From: Anthoceros angustus
Lineage: Eukaryota; Streptophyta; Anthocerotopsida; Anthocerotales; Anthocerotaceae
Direction: 5' to 3'
DNA: 64,000 bases
Assembly (NCBI GenBank): GCA_010909165.1
Contig: VJWM01000253.1
Coordinates: 156,591-220,590, forward strand
Shown here: in pieces, positions 34,575-44,505 of the stretch
Numbering within the stretch: the first letter of the stretch is position 1
Layout: each line of letters starts with the position of its first letter
Made by a program: the position numbers and the translations under genes
Notes under the pieces: model-generated
Told to the model about the DNA's origin: nothing
Database searches by the model: none
The model's input: the letters and a program-made list of their open reading frames with translations, nothing else

Positions 34575-34880
34575 TGTGTGAGAACCGGCTTGCCATGGGG
34601 TGTGTGACGTGGGGAGCGCCTAGTGTACTTGAGGGCCATGCGGCTTGCCATCGGGGTATGTGAGGTGGGGAGCTTGTGTAGCTAGTGTAATTGACCATGC
34701 GGCCCGCCATCTGGGTGTGTGTGAGGTGGGGAGCTGTAGTGTGTAATTGAGGGGCCAGCACCCGGGTGTGTGAGAGCCGGGCTTGCCATCGGGATGTGTG
34801 ACGAGTGGGAGCTCGATGTAGTGTAATTGAGGCCATGCAGCCGCCATCGGGTGTGATGAGAGTGTGTATTATAATTGAGA
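34575..34880. repeat. Tandem repeat, ~60-75-bp unit, about 5 copies
   Basis: Each unit has GCTTGCCATCGGGGTGTGTG, then GTGGGGAGCT, TAGTGTAATTGAGG and CCATGCGGC with indels. Copies begin near 34,589, 34,641, 34,702, 34,783 and 34,840. Minus-strand ORFs across it (to 279 codons, 35,028-34,189) are repeat artefacts. Confidence 0.8.
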
Positions 34881-35830
34881 GTCTATGTGTTTGAGAGAAG
34901 CGGAAGCCAACCATGCCTCTCGCACATTTTAGAAGCGGGAAGGCATGAGAAGTGCGGGAAGGCTTTGTAAAGCGGGAAGAAGAAGCACGAGGGAATTTGA
35001 CGTCCATCCGACACAAGGCCCGCTGCACCTTGTTTGCTTAAGATTGTCTGACTTGGCTTTGCAGGGCAGCTTCCAAGGATTGCTTGACTGAGAGAGATTG
35101 CCTGACTTTGCTTAGGGTGGCAGCACATGTTGAGTCGGGCCTCCCTCTCACGCCGAGATCTTGGTCGCGGGCACGGTACACGTTATGTACTACCTGCACA
35201 CAAGCTCTAACAATGGCACATGGTGTTTAGTTAGTGACTACACAAGCTCGTGTTTAGTTAGTGACTGCACAAATTCCACCTACAATACAATTAGGGCTTA
35301 CGAAATTGAATTCCTTGGATCAAGAAGGTTTGTGTGCATCCCCAATCTCTTATGCTTGGTGCTTTTTTAAGGCACGCACTTTCATGGGCAAAGGTTGCTA
35401 AGCGCCTTTCTACTAACCCCAACCACCTTGCAATGTAGATGGTGCGCACTACACGCAAGTGCGGTTGGGTTTGCATGTCATGCGTAACGCGATAAGGAAA
35501 CAAGACTTTGGCCACAAAGATTAGTGGTGGGGACGCAGTGGATGCCGTGGTGGAAGGATCTCTAACGGCTGGGTGGTTGGGTTTAGTAGAGCAAGCCAAG
35601 GAGCGCCCGCTTGTCGAGCCTAGCGCAGAAAAATGGGCCACCGTGAAGGCAAAGAAGCGGGAGGGCGTCTCAAAGGAGCGAAGCTGCCGCGCCGCCTCGA
35701 AATGTGAGTTGTGCATCAACGGCTTTGTCCAAGCGCCATGACGCACCCCGTTTGAATCGCCCCTTCAACTAGTTACCGCGAGCTCTAGGGTCGGTGATGA
35801 TAATGAGCTCTAAACGATGGCTTTTTCTTT
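34880..35830. other. CACTA interior, unassigned
   Basis: Open stretches on both strands at 35,291-35,746 overlap each other and neither shows a recognised domain. The plus one (35,508-35,741) is Lys/Glu/Ala-rich (VKAKKREGVSKERS). Nothing else seen. Confidence 0.3.
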
Positions 35831-35859
35831 TCTCACTTGTGTGTGGTAGGAAAGCAGAA

Positions 35860-36000
35860 GCAGTCACCGCCCGATGCGGTGGAGAACAAGCAGCCTCCTC
35901 CCGATGCCGTGGAGGAGGAGCAGCCTCCTCCCGATGCCGTGGAGGAGGAGCAGCCTCCTGATGCCGTGGAGGAGGAGCGCCGCCTCGATGCCGTGGAGGA
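35860..36000 (+). repeat. Minisatellite with in-frame PPDAVEEEQ repeats
   Basis: A 30-bp unit, CCGATGCCGTGGAGGAGGAG plus CAGCCTCCTC, is repeated about four to five times. It encodes PPDAVEEEQ units in the plus frame starting at 35,837. The multiple-of-three period keeps the frame, suggesting former coding, but no flanking domain is known. Confidence 0.75.
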
Positions 36001-36099
36001 GTACCGGCCGCTATCCCATGGCGGCCGGCTGGAAGAGCTGTGCCGCTGCCGTGGAGAAGCGAACCGACTGCCTCAAGTCACCACCACCTCCTCTTAGGT

Positions 36100-36490
36100 C
36101 TTCGCGATGAGAGAACAAGGGCCACCAGCGTGGCTTATGTGCACACGCAGACCTTTTGAGAAAGATGATAGCACGAAGAAGGCAGCTCGCTTCCTCCCTT
36201 GTCCGTGACACCGCTGGCTCAAAACTTACCTGGACCTTCAATCCAAGAATGTCCGTACTCATGCCACCTCCACCACTCCTACTCCTAACCCTTCAATGTT
36301 GGTTCTCGTTTGAAGAAGTGCAGCGTGATGGAGCAGCAAGAAGTGGAAAATCCAGTGGAGGAGGGAGATGGCGTGACGGAGATCCGCCGCAATTGCCAAG
36401 GAGAAATCGAATTAAAGGGAGATCGCCCAAATGCACGCGTCATTCCCGTCGGACATTCATCTAGAATCGTGTTTCTTGGTTTTAGTTGAA
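36100..36490 (+). other. Unassigned basic ORF
   Basis: Plus ORF 36,156-36,464 is Arg/Ser-rich with a short hydrophobic stretch (PPPPLLLLTLQCW). The first part could be exon-like (KDDSTKKAARFLP in another frame). No family recognised. Confidence 0.25.
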
Positions 36491-36494
36491 ACCG

Positions 36495-36945
36495 ACTCCT
36501 TGCTTTTACTTTCATAAGCTTGTCCAGGTGTGTGTGGCCTTGACCGCGCCCAATGTTTCTCTTTTGGTCTCTCAAGCCTGAACAGGCAAGTGTGTGGCCT
36601 TGACTGCCGATGTTTCTCTTTTTGGTCTGTCAAGCCTAAAGCCGCAAGTGTGTGGATCAGATTTTTCTATTGGTCTGTCAAGCCTAAACATGCAGGTGTG
36701 TGGCCTTGACTGCTGACTGCCCGTGTTTCTTTTTTGGTCTCTCAAGCCTAAACAGGCATGTGTGTGGCCTTGACCCGTGTGCTTTTGGTCTCTCAAGTCT
36801 AAATCGGCAGTGTGGCCTTGAGCCCATGTTTCTCTTTTGGTCTAAACTGGCGTGTGTGGCCTTGACGCCCATGTTTCTCCTTTGGTCTCTCAAGCCTAAA
36901 CAGTGTGTGTTTCTCGCTTGGTCCGCTTTAAACATGCAGTGTGTG
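36495..36945. repeat. Tandem repeat, ~60-bp unit, about 7-8 copies
   Basis: The unit contains TGTTTCTCTTTTGGTCTCTC, AAGCCTAAACAGGCA and GTGTGTGGCCTTGAC. TGGCCTTGAC recurs near 36,537, 36,595, 36,702, 36,765, 36,810 and 36,858. Unit length shrinks towards the right by deletions. Confidence 0.85.
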
Positions 36946-37029
36946 TGGTGGCTAACTGACAAGGATGATGACATGCTCAGCAGCATGTGCTCAGAAGCAT
37001 GTGGCCTATACATGCCACTTACAGCCACA

Positions 37030-37580
37030 TGCTGCAGCATGTACAAGCATATTCGATGTTTTCCTTCTCATGTGTGTCGTTGGATTAAAGAAGATTCATA
37101 CGCTATGCTCCAATTTTGCTTGAGGTGGGTAATGCGGCACTTCATGGATCCATTGATTGGCAACTCGGGAGAGAAACTAGAGACACAAGCAATTGTGGAG
37201 GCAGCCATTCAAGAGATGTTGGTGGGATTTGGAGCATGGCTCATGTGTGTGACCAAATGTTCAACACCATGTTGCGCAATTGGAAGAACAATCTTGCAAG
37301 ATGCGCAAGACAATTTCTTGAGGGTAATCATCCACCTAAGTATAAGCCTCGTGATATCGACCGGATCGCATTGTGGAGAATGAAAAGCCAAGGCCGGATG
37401 GAGATGTCCGCACAAAACGCATAGCAATGTTGAGGAAGTTGAACTCGGATGCCCAGTATGCCCACTTTGGTAATGGTGGGTTTGTGAAGTTTACAAATCG
37501 GTTTTACCAACTCTTTGGTAGACGCCCCACGGAGCAAGAGAGAGGTCAGTCAAGAAGGCCGGAAATTGGATAATAAAACT
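37030..37580 (+). pseudogene. En/Spm transposase-like (Transposase_24-like) exon
   Basis: Plus strand, two frames. 37,200-37,424 reads MFNTMLRNWKNNLARCARQF and KYKPRDIDRIALWRM. 37,430-37,573 reads KLNSDAQYAHFGNGGFVKFT, then FYQLFGRRPTEQE. The H-x-G-GG-x-F, then F-x-x-x-GRRPT-x-x-E pattern resembles the plant Ptta/En/Spm transposase domain that accompanies CACTA elements. This is recalled family knowledge, not a search result. Its location inside a CACTA element supports it. The first of the two frames is offset, so one indel is needed. The cysteine-rich stretch before 37,280 is unassigned. Confidence 0.45.
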
Positions 37581-37599
37581 TGAAACATATTGACGGCCG

Positions 37600-38300
37600 C
37601 CAATCTTCCTCATCCGGAGCGTTTGGCTCCAACCCCAGAATAGGTGCCAAACAATTGTGGACCTCAAGGATGCTGGTTACAAAGATGATGATTTGGATGG
37701 TAAGATTTTGATTTGATGTCTTTGCAAGTTTTGATTGTCCTATTTTAACTCGTTTTTGGATTTGCCATAGGAGCCGTATCGGCATTGGAGCGCAAGCGGA
37801 TGATGACGGCTGGTTTTGGACAATTTGGTGCCTAGATTGAAGCCCGGGTTAAGTGAGGATCTTTCTCCTCTGTAGTTCTTATAGAAGATCTTTCAAGTCT
37901 GCTTGTTGTAACACGCTTGGTAACATATTCGATTCTTGCAGAATGTGTGGCCTCCTCGGGTGGGAAGCCTTAACCTCCCAAGTGTGGTCAAGACCTGTGG
38001 AAGCCACGATGAAGTACTTGTTGAAGTTGAACCACTCCATCTCATGGAAGAGGTGGAAGAATTTGAAGAGGTTGAGGTATCCCTCTCTAAATGCAGGAAA
38101 AGTTTTTCAATCTCATGGCCTCTCATCGAATCGACGACAGAACTTGAAGCTCAACGCCTGGTGAAGCTAGGTCCGGACTACGCCAAAGAGCTCAAGTCAT
38201 CAAGGGTGAAGAGCATGAAGAGGAAGGAAATGAGGCTTCAATCAAGTCCAATTTGAAGAGATCAAGGAGCGAGGAATTCTAGTTTGGTGCTTTCTTTTAG
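37600..38300 (+). pseudogene. Downstream exon-like segments of the En/Spm ORF
   Basis: 37,660-37,700 encodes DLKDAGYKDDDLDG up to a good donor (GTAAGATTTTGAT). An acceptor TTTGCCATAG ends at 37,770, followed by AVSALERKRMMTAGFGQFGA and a stop. The next segment (37,936-38,256) is acidic then basic: VEVEPLHLMEEVEEFEEVEV, then EAQRLVKLGPDYAKELKSS, a likely helical tail. The ~70-bp intron with clean borders argues that this was a spliced gene. Family of the tail not recognised. Confidence 0.4.
37701..37770 (+). other. Candidate short intron
   Basis: GTAAGATTTTGATTTGATGT ... TTTGCCATAG, T-rich, ~70 bp. Removing it joins two open segments in frame (DDDLDG to AVSALER). Confidence 0.5.
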
Positions 38301-38344
38301 TTGCTCCTTAGAAACTCTTAGAAATTGATAATCGACATCGGCTT

Positions 38345-38470
38345 TTGTGGGAATGTCCCTTTGTGTGTGTCTGGGGAATGGCCCCAATGTTTGTGAGTGT
38401 GTGTCTGGGGAATGGCCCCATGTTTGTTTGTGGGAGTCTCGTGGGAATGGCTTCTATGTTTGTGTGTTTA

Positions 38471-38510
<40 letters not shown>

Positions 38511-38525
38511 TGTGTGTGAGTTTGC
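38345..38525. repeat. TG-rich minisatellite and (TG)n microsatellite
   Basis: Three copies of a ~60-bp TGGGGAATGGCCCCATGTTT-type unit (38,345-38,465) run into a TG dinucleotide tract (38,474-38,508). Confidence 0.9.
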
Positions 38526-38549
38526 CTGCAAGAGTGTGTGTGTGAGCAG

Positions 38550-38840
38550 CAGGAGAGCCTATGAGCACTGTGAGCTTGTGAGCTGTGAGCCTTGAAAATT
38601 GAGCCTTGAGCTGTGAGAGGGAGAGTCGTGAGCCTTGAAACCGTGAGAGGAGGTGAGCAGTGAAACTGCGGAGAGCGAGAGCCTGTGAGCTGTGAAAGCC
38701 TATGAGCTTGTGAGAGCGAGAGCGATAGCTTGTGAGCTGTGAGCGGCGGCTTGTGAGGCTGTGAGAGCGAGAGCCAGGAGGTGTGAGCGAGAGCTTGTGC
38801 TTGTGAGCGCGAGAGCTGGAGGCGAGGCAGCCTAGTGAGC
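38550..38840. repeat. Degenerate GTGAGC/GAGAGC repeat
   Basis: Irregular tandem array of TGTGAGCTTGTGAGC and GTGAGAGCGAGAGCC words. The 231-codon Ser/His/Thr-rich minus ORF (39,003-38,308) is an artefact of this and the TG tract. Confidence 0.8.
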
Positions 38841-38999
38841 CTGACATGTGAGAGCCCGTGGGTTTGTAGTTTGTGTGCGAGTTTGTGTGAGTTGAATGTG
38901 TGGATTTGTGTGAGGATCTGTTCATTTTGGGGTTTAGAATCGCTTGCATTTGGTAGTAGCATTCCATTTCTCGTGTCCCACTAATGCAAACAACAAGAT

Positions 39000-39160
39000 A
39001 CAAAATTTACAACAAAGGACTGTAAAACACTTGTTGTAAATATGCCCCATTTAAAGAAGCTGAAAATAGATATTTGTGTTATTAATAATATGTATTTTTG
39101 TTTTGAAAGTCTTTATATATATATAATACTTAAAAGGCGTTGTAATTTAAATGTGTAATT
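39000..39160. repeat. Start of CACTA right subterminal region
   Basis: AT-rich with TTTACAAC and TTGTAAA words and a TATATATATA tract at 39,115-39,126. Leads into the 90-bp array. Confidence 0.5.
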
Positions 39161-39164
39161 GCTA

Positions 39165-40195
39165 ATTGGGATGTTGTAGATGGTTTTGTAAAACAGTCGT
39201 TGTAAAAGCTTGTACCCAGAGACGCCTCAAACTTAGATGTTGTAATTGCTTGCAATTGGGATGTTGTAGATGGTAAACAGTCGTTGTAAAGCGCCACCCG
39301 CACAGACGCCTCAAACTTAGATGTTGTAATTGCTTTTGCAATTGGGATGTTGTAGATGGTTTTGTAAAAGTCGTTGTAAAGCGCGTTGTACCCGCACCGA
39401 GACGCCTCAAACTTAGATGTTGTAATTGCAATTGGGATGTTGTAGATGGTTTTGTAAAACAGTCGTTGTAAAGCGTTGTACCCGCACCAGACGTCTCAAA
39501 CTTAGATGTTGTAATTTTGCAATTGGGATGTTGTAGATGGTTTTGTAAAAGTTGTAAAGCGCGTTGTACACCGAGACGCCTCAAACTTAGATGTTGTAAT
39601 TGCTTTTGCAATTGGGATGTTGTAGATGGTTTTGTAAAACAGTCGTTGTAAAGCGCGTTGTACCCACCCCGAGACGTCTCAAACTTAGATGTTGTAATTG
39701 CTTTTGCAATTGGGATGTTGTAGATGGTTTTGTAAAACAGTCGTAAAGCGTTGTACAAGACGCCTCTCAAACTTAGATGTTGTAATTGCTTTGCAATTGG
39801 GATGTTGTAGATGGTTTTGTAAAAGTCGTTGTAAAGCGCTTGTACCCGCACAGACGCCTCAAACTTAGATGTTGTAATTGCTTTTGCAATTGGGATGTTG
39901 TAGATGGTTTTGTAAAACAGTCGTTGTAAAGCGCGTTGTACACCGAGACGTCTCAAACTTAGATGTTGTAATTGCTTTGCAATTGGGATGTTGTAGATGG
40001 TTTTGTAAAAGTGTTGTAAAGCGTACCCACACGAGACGTCTCAAACTTAGATGTTGTAATTCCTTTTGCAATTGGGATGTTGTAAATGGTTTTGTAAAAC
40101 AGTCGTAAAGCGCGTGTACCCACACCCAGACGCCTCAAACTTAGATGTTGTAATTCCTTTTGCAATTGGGATGTTGTAAATGGTTTTGTAAAATG
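39165..40195. repeat. Satellite array, ~90-bp unit, 11 copies
   Basis: The word ACTTAGATGTTGTAATT starts at 39,231, 39,315, 39,411, 39,500, 39,585, 39,683, 39,771, 39,863, 39,957, 40,045 and 40,139 (spacing 84-98 bp). Each unit also has TTGCAATTGGGATGTTGTAG, ATGGTTTTGTAAAACAGTCG, TTGTAAAGCGCGTTGTACCC and GAGACGCCTCAA. Unit length varies by small deletions near GCGCG, CCGCACC and CAGTCG. It is the right subterminal region of the CACTA element. Minus ORFs (to 264 codons) are translations of the repeat. Confidence 0.95.
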
Positions 40196-40400
40196 GCACC
40201 ACGTAATCACATGGTGATGTGGCAATGAGGGCCATGTCATCAAATTATGCCATGTCATCACCGATGATGTGGCAATGAAGGCCATGTGGCAACAACATGC
40301 CATGTCATCACTTGGTGATGTGGCGATGATGTGGCGCCACATCACCACTTTAATGACATGGCACCGAACGCCATGTCGCAATTTTACAACGTCATGAAGT
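40195..40400. repeat. GATGTGGCA/TGCCATGTCATC inverted words
   Basis: Alternating GATGTGGCAATGA and GCCATGTCATCA words in both orientations, with a hairpin-capable GATGATGTGGCGCCACATCA (about 40,325-40,345). They match words in the left subterminal region. Confidence 0.75.
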
Positions 40401-40459
40401 TCTCGGTTTACAACGGTTGTTGTTGCGCTTACAACGCCACGTTGTAACACCCGTTGTAA

Positions 40460-40490
40460 AACCGCTAAAACCCTCATTTTCTTTGTAGTG
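40460..40490 (-). repeat. CACTA terminal inverted repeat, right
   Basis: Read inward it is CACTACAAAGAAAATGAGGG then TTTTAGCGG, followed by TTTTACAACGGG. Confidence 0.75.
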
Positions 40491-40493
40491 TGT
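40491..40493. repeat. Target-site duplication of the CACTA element (right)
   Basis: TGT, identical to 28,698-28,700. Confidence 0.7.
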
Positions 40494-41265
40494 TCAGAAC
40501 CCGAAGGGCATCGAGAACTCGCTATGCGGAAGTGCACACCGAAGGGTGTGGGTCCGCCCAGCTCGACGCCGGGCCTCCTCCCATCCCGCACAACAACGAG
40601 GGTCGATTCTTCGCCTTCCGATCAACCACGCTGCATGGAAAAAATCTATACATTTCGCGAATGGCGGGTTGTTCCATCGCAGTAGAAAACAACGAGTCTA
40701 ACTGTCCGGATAGCGACAACATGCGCTTCGATTGATGTTGTTGGCCTCGCTAACAAGGCGAAGAAATGTCCGGTCAGTATGCTTCTTCCGTCAAAGGCGA
40801 GCCATATCGTCAAAAGTCAATATCAGATGCGGAATGCTATATTGAACCTACACACTCCCTACTGCCACAGATTGCTGCTTAATTCAAATTGTGGGGCTGC
40901 CTCGTGCGACTGCGGCCGGGACGAATGACCAAATTGTTCCTCGATTCCGCACCATGTGACTGATATGACCAGCAGCAATGAAACGTGCTCCATGGTATGC
41001 CACCTCGAAATGGCTGCCAATATCTGCCGGATCTTCTCTCCCCCTCTTCCGCCGACAAGTGGCTAGCATTGTTCTTCGTGAACGATTTTATTGCAGACAC
41101 CGGTATGCATGCAAACCGGTGGAGGTCGATCTTGCCACCTTGAGTGCTTGTTACATCGGCATGCTTGCCACCTTCGCTTGTTACATCGAAGTTGCGCGAT
41201 CCGCCTCATTGAGCAGCCAAATCCTTTAACATGAAAAACCTTTATGGGCACTTATAGGTATTAGA
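40494..41265. other. Unassigned sequence right of the CACTA element
   Basis: Restoring the pre-insertion site (28,700 joined to 40,494) keeps an open plus frame across the junction (CKRCISILQALAAMN, then KHVQNPKGIENSL). The element may therefore have landed in an older coding or pseudo-coding sequence. No family recognised, and small ORFs on both strands overlap. Confidence 0.3.
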
Positions 41266-41267
41266 AA

Positions 41268-41445
41268 ATGCCATTATCCAAGGACAATGGCCATTATCCA
41301 AGGACAATGGCCATTATCTAAGGACAATGGCCATTGTCCCTGGATGATGGCCATTAGCCAAGGAAAATGGCCATTGTCCAAGGACAATGGCCATTAGCCA
41401 AGGAAAATGGCCATTAGCCAAGGAAAATAGCCATTATCCGTGCTT
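41268..41445. repeat. 20-bp near-palindromic tandem repeat, about 9 copies
   Basis: The unit CCATTATCCAAGGACAATGG and variants (CCATTAGCCAAGGAAAATGG, CCATTGTCCAAGGACAATGG) are joined head to tail. One variant is an inverted repeat with 9-base arms (CCATTGTCC/GGACAATGG) around AA, so single strands could form a series of small hairpins. Confidence 0.92.
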
Positions 41446-41459
41446 CATTAAATACCAGC

Positions 41460-43230
41460 GCAACCTCATCGTGTCATCAAGTGGCATGCGATTCGTTGGC
41501 GGCTGCCGACCACCGTGACGGCGTGGGCCTGTTCTCTGCGGTGGCACGCTTGTCGGTAGCGTGCGCCCGATTGTGGCGTGAACTGCATTGTCAAGATGCT
41601 AATCTCCTACTTCATGCTACCCATCCTTCGCCCACGCTTTGATTGAGCTTTGCCGTGTTTGATTGCTATACGTACTGTAGCGTTAGCACCTTCCCCTGCA
41701 CCCTTCAATGTCGGCATCTTTGGAATGTTTCCTCGTTTGTGCACACGGCCTCCCTCACCTACCGTCCTTGTTGCCCATTTAATTGTGGATGGTGGCTTTG
41801 CAGGCATTGGCGGAAGTGGACTTGGCAATGGCTGGAGAGCCCGTTGGAGGCGGAGACCGCGACCATTTTCTCGCCCACATGGAGGGGATCATCCGCATAC
41901 ATGGGTTGATGCTCGACATATCGATGTTTCCTCAATCGAGCCTCGTGAACTAAGAAGGTGCTCGCTTGGGTTGTCTCCGGACATCGAGTGATGTCTTAGA
42001 TGCTCGCATGTCCGCCCGAAATTGGGGAGGTGTTTGGCCGGAGATCACGGAGGATGGATATAAGGTTGACGGCGTTCGGATTGGCTTTATACAGGAGTGC
42101 GATTTGGTGGGTCTCAGATTCACCGAGACTAAGGGCTACCGCTTTAAATGTCAGACAGACATTATTAACACCGGCCCGGGGCTTGTTTTGGAGTGAAAAA
42201 GTATGAACATCCTCCGGCTCCTTATGAGAGCACAAAGGCCCTTGCCTATGCCGCAGTGCCAGCCCTTGATTAAAGCAATGTCAACGCCCGCCGTCTGTTC
42301 TCTCAGTTTCAATCCCCGTCTATAATCCTAGTTTCATTGTGCATGTTGTCCTGGCCAGCCGCGACGAATCCCATGTATCCAGCAGTCGGATGAAAGCGGC
42401 AACCTTGTAAATCAATCTTCATCCTCATTTGCTCCCGCCGACTCTCTCCACCCCCGTGCAGGACATTTAGGTTCCTAGTTCGGCCACAGACATGTATGGA
42501 TTGGTTGGTTTCACTGTTATATGCTATGCACCATTTGAAAGCACGGAAAGCCTTTCTATGCCACGCCACCCTAGTGGCCAGTATGTCGGGCAAGGCATAC
42601 CTCTCCAATGCACACACCTGCTACAAGCAGTGTTTGCAACTCTAATCAGAACCAAATAGCAAAACATCGCTGAAAATACTCTAGCTTCAGCCTCGAGGCT
42701 CGTCCATCTCGGGGTTTGGTGATCCAACCCCCGAAGTTATCAAGGATACCTCGCAGCGAACTCCACCTTAAAACACAAAATCTACAAGAACTCCATGCCT
42801 AATCACTTCACTCGCAGCCAAGAGATTGGCAGCCGCCTTCGTGGAAAGCACTGTGTCAAAAACCATTCTTCCCCTGTGGCAAGTCCTTCTCTCTCCCCTT
42901 GTCTTCGCCTCAAACCGGTAACGCCAATAGGACCTTCAACATGTGAGTCACCAACCTCTTGTTAGTCAATGTCCCACCCCATGCCTCCTGTGACTAGAGG
43001 TCATCAAGCCAGTTGTCCGGACATGGGAAGATGAAGGTGCGCACAAGCGGGTTGATCTCCAAGAACGCCCAAAGGAGCGGAGCAGTCTTCACGGATGTCT
43101 CGAGTGCACCCGTCCGTAGCATCCGTCACATCCTCCCGCACTTGCATAACCCAATCGCGATACCAAATGGACACCTGCTATCGTAATGATGCCCAACGAA
43201 ACCCTTGATAGTCTATTAAAACCCCACGCC
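41460..43230. other. Unassigned
   Basis: The most protein-like stretch is plus 41,966-42,196 (SARNWGGVWPEITEDGYKVD, then FTETKGYRFKCQTDIINTG), about 75 residues with balanced composition but no family I recognise. 42,300-43,200 shows nothing beyond short overlapping ORFs. No terminal repeats or RNA genes seen. Confidence 0.3.
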
Positions 43231-43237
43231 TATAGAT

Positions 43238-43573
43238 ATGAGGTCGCATAGGGAGTGGCGGAAGAGTGGCCTCATCAGGGGCCGTAGCACGGTAGGGCAA
43301 GAACACGGCGGAAGATTGGAAGAGAACCTTGATGGGCGAGGAATCAAAAGGGCACGGAAGGCAACTCCTCCCGGCTTCTCTTCACGCAATGTGGCGAAAT
43401 GCTGGGCATCATTGCAGAAGGCAACAGCAAAGCACGAGTACTATGTCCAGGTGTTGGCAGAGTGGCGAGAAACGATGAGAACAATCCGAGCGGAAGAAAG
43501 AGGCCAGCTTCATGGACTTGCTTCTATCGTCATAGAGCCCGCCTCCTCATCATGTTCTGGAGTAACAGGTTGA
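43238..43573 (+). CDS. Unrecognised basic ORF, 111 codons
   Basis: Charged and Arg-rich, including KRARKATPPGFSSRNVAKCW, QKATAKHEYYVQVLAEWRET and IRAEERGQL, with helical character in the second half. It has no upstream partner or recognised domain. A second open frame overlaps at 43,399-43,641. It could be part of a transposon gag/ORF or a real exon. Weakly supported. Confidence 0.25.
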   Translation: MRSHREWRKSGLIRGRSTVGQEHGGRLEENLDGRGIKRARKATPPGFSSRNVAKCWASLQKATAKHEYYVQVLAEWRETMRTIRAEERGQLHGLASIVIEPASSSCSGVTG

Positions 43574-43853
43574 GAGCTTTGTTCAAACTTGGCTTTGTGT
43601 GTTGTAGGAAGAGGCCTGAGCATCCAGCTTTACGTAATTGAGGAAGGTCCCATCGCCTTTTTGCTCTCGTGTGTAGAGCGACATGTTGTGCATTTGCATG
43701 ATCTCGATCCCTCCAACTAGACAATCTTCTTGACATGACTGCTGTTGTTTTTGTATCGTCATCTCTGTTTGGCATGGTTGGAAGGCGGGTTTGGCTGCAG
43801 CCCTTTGTGTTCACTCATTTTGTGGTGTGACACGTAGCATTCCCTGACCGTGT

Positions 43854-44255
43854 GTGTCGAACAATCCGATGTATGCCGATTTGTGGATCTTTCAAGTTGG
43901 AACCCGGGTGCATCGTGACAACAGTTTCAACCTTGTGAGTCTTACAAACAATGACAAAGAGTATCATTCTGCTAGATGGGTGGTTCTTCAAGAAGATGTC
44001 TCGGAGACAAAATGTTACAACAATTGGTTTTGGCGCCCCACCACGCAAAGTATGCTCCATTTAGGAAAGAACACAAAACCAACACACCAATGAAATCAAG
44101 ACAAATGAAGTCGAACACACTTGGGAGTCACAACGCGACTCCAAACACAAAACCAAAACCCCGCCACCTCACGATCCCACTTCTTCCTCTTCACCCGCTC
44201 GACTTATCATGCTGGGAGTGTGGGCATGCCACTCAGTCATCCACCGTGTAAGATT
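43854..44255 (+). other. Unrecognised coding-like stretch
   Basis: Plus frames give MYADLWIFQVGTRVHRDNSF, LVSLTNNDKEYHSARWVVLQ and TKCYNNWFWRP, then a Thr/Asn/Lys-rich tail and CWECGHATQ. The aromatic-rich first half looks like folded protein rather than repeat. No family recognised. Confidence 0.3.
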
Positions 44256-44505
44256 GGCCACCAGACTCAGCACTGGAGTTGTCATCTTCAACGGCTCTGC
44301 AAATAGAAGAAGCAGCAGCCAGTAAATGTCATGGTAATCAACTAACGTAGGTGCATGATTTGAACCCACACATGCCAGGTCTGAAACTTCTCACCTATGT
44401 AATTCTGCCAGTTCTTCAAGTCGTTTCCTCAGTTTGGGCTCCAACCAACATCGATGACCTCCCTTTCTTCCAGGCGCATTTCTATGCTTGGGTGGCACCT
44501 TCAAT

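Larger units (their letters stand above)
28701..40490. mobile_element. CACTA (En/Spm) DNA transposon, 11.8 kb
   Basis: The left end reads CACTACAAGGAGGGGCCACT. The right end, read inward on the minus strand, is CACTACAAAGAAAATGAGGG. Both then reach TTTTACAA. A 3-bp TGT duplication flanks it. Both ends carry dense subterminal repeats (TTTTACAACG, TTGTAAA, GACATGGCATG/GATGTGGC), the binding-site architecture typical of En/Spm. Inside are an En/Spm-transposase-like exon (37.4-37.6 kb), a COP1-type WD40 exon (33.3-33.6 kb), a PPR pseudogene (29.9-30.8 kb) and several satellites. No TNP2-type transposase was recognised, so it may be non-autonomous. Confidence 0.82.

Noticed and set aside
36495-36945. 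CRISPR-like impression from ~60-bp spaced repeats
   Set aside because: Adjacent degenerate tandem units without unique spacers, in a plant nuclear transposon, and no cas genes.
38308-39003. 231-codon Ser/His/Thr-rich minus ORF
   Set aside because: Product of the TG tract and the degenerate GTGAGC repeat.
39162-39956. 264-codon minus-strand ORF with repeated YKTIYNIPIAK units
   Set aside because: It is the translation of the 90-bp satellite in the CACTA end. The phase jumps with each unit's indels and there is no coding logic beyond the repeat.
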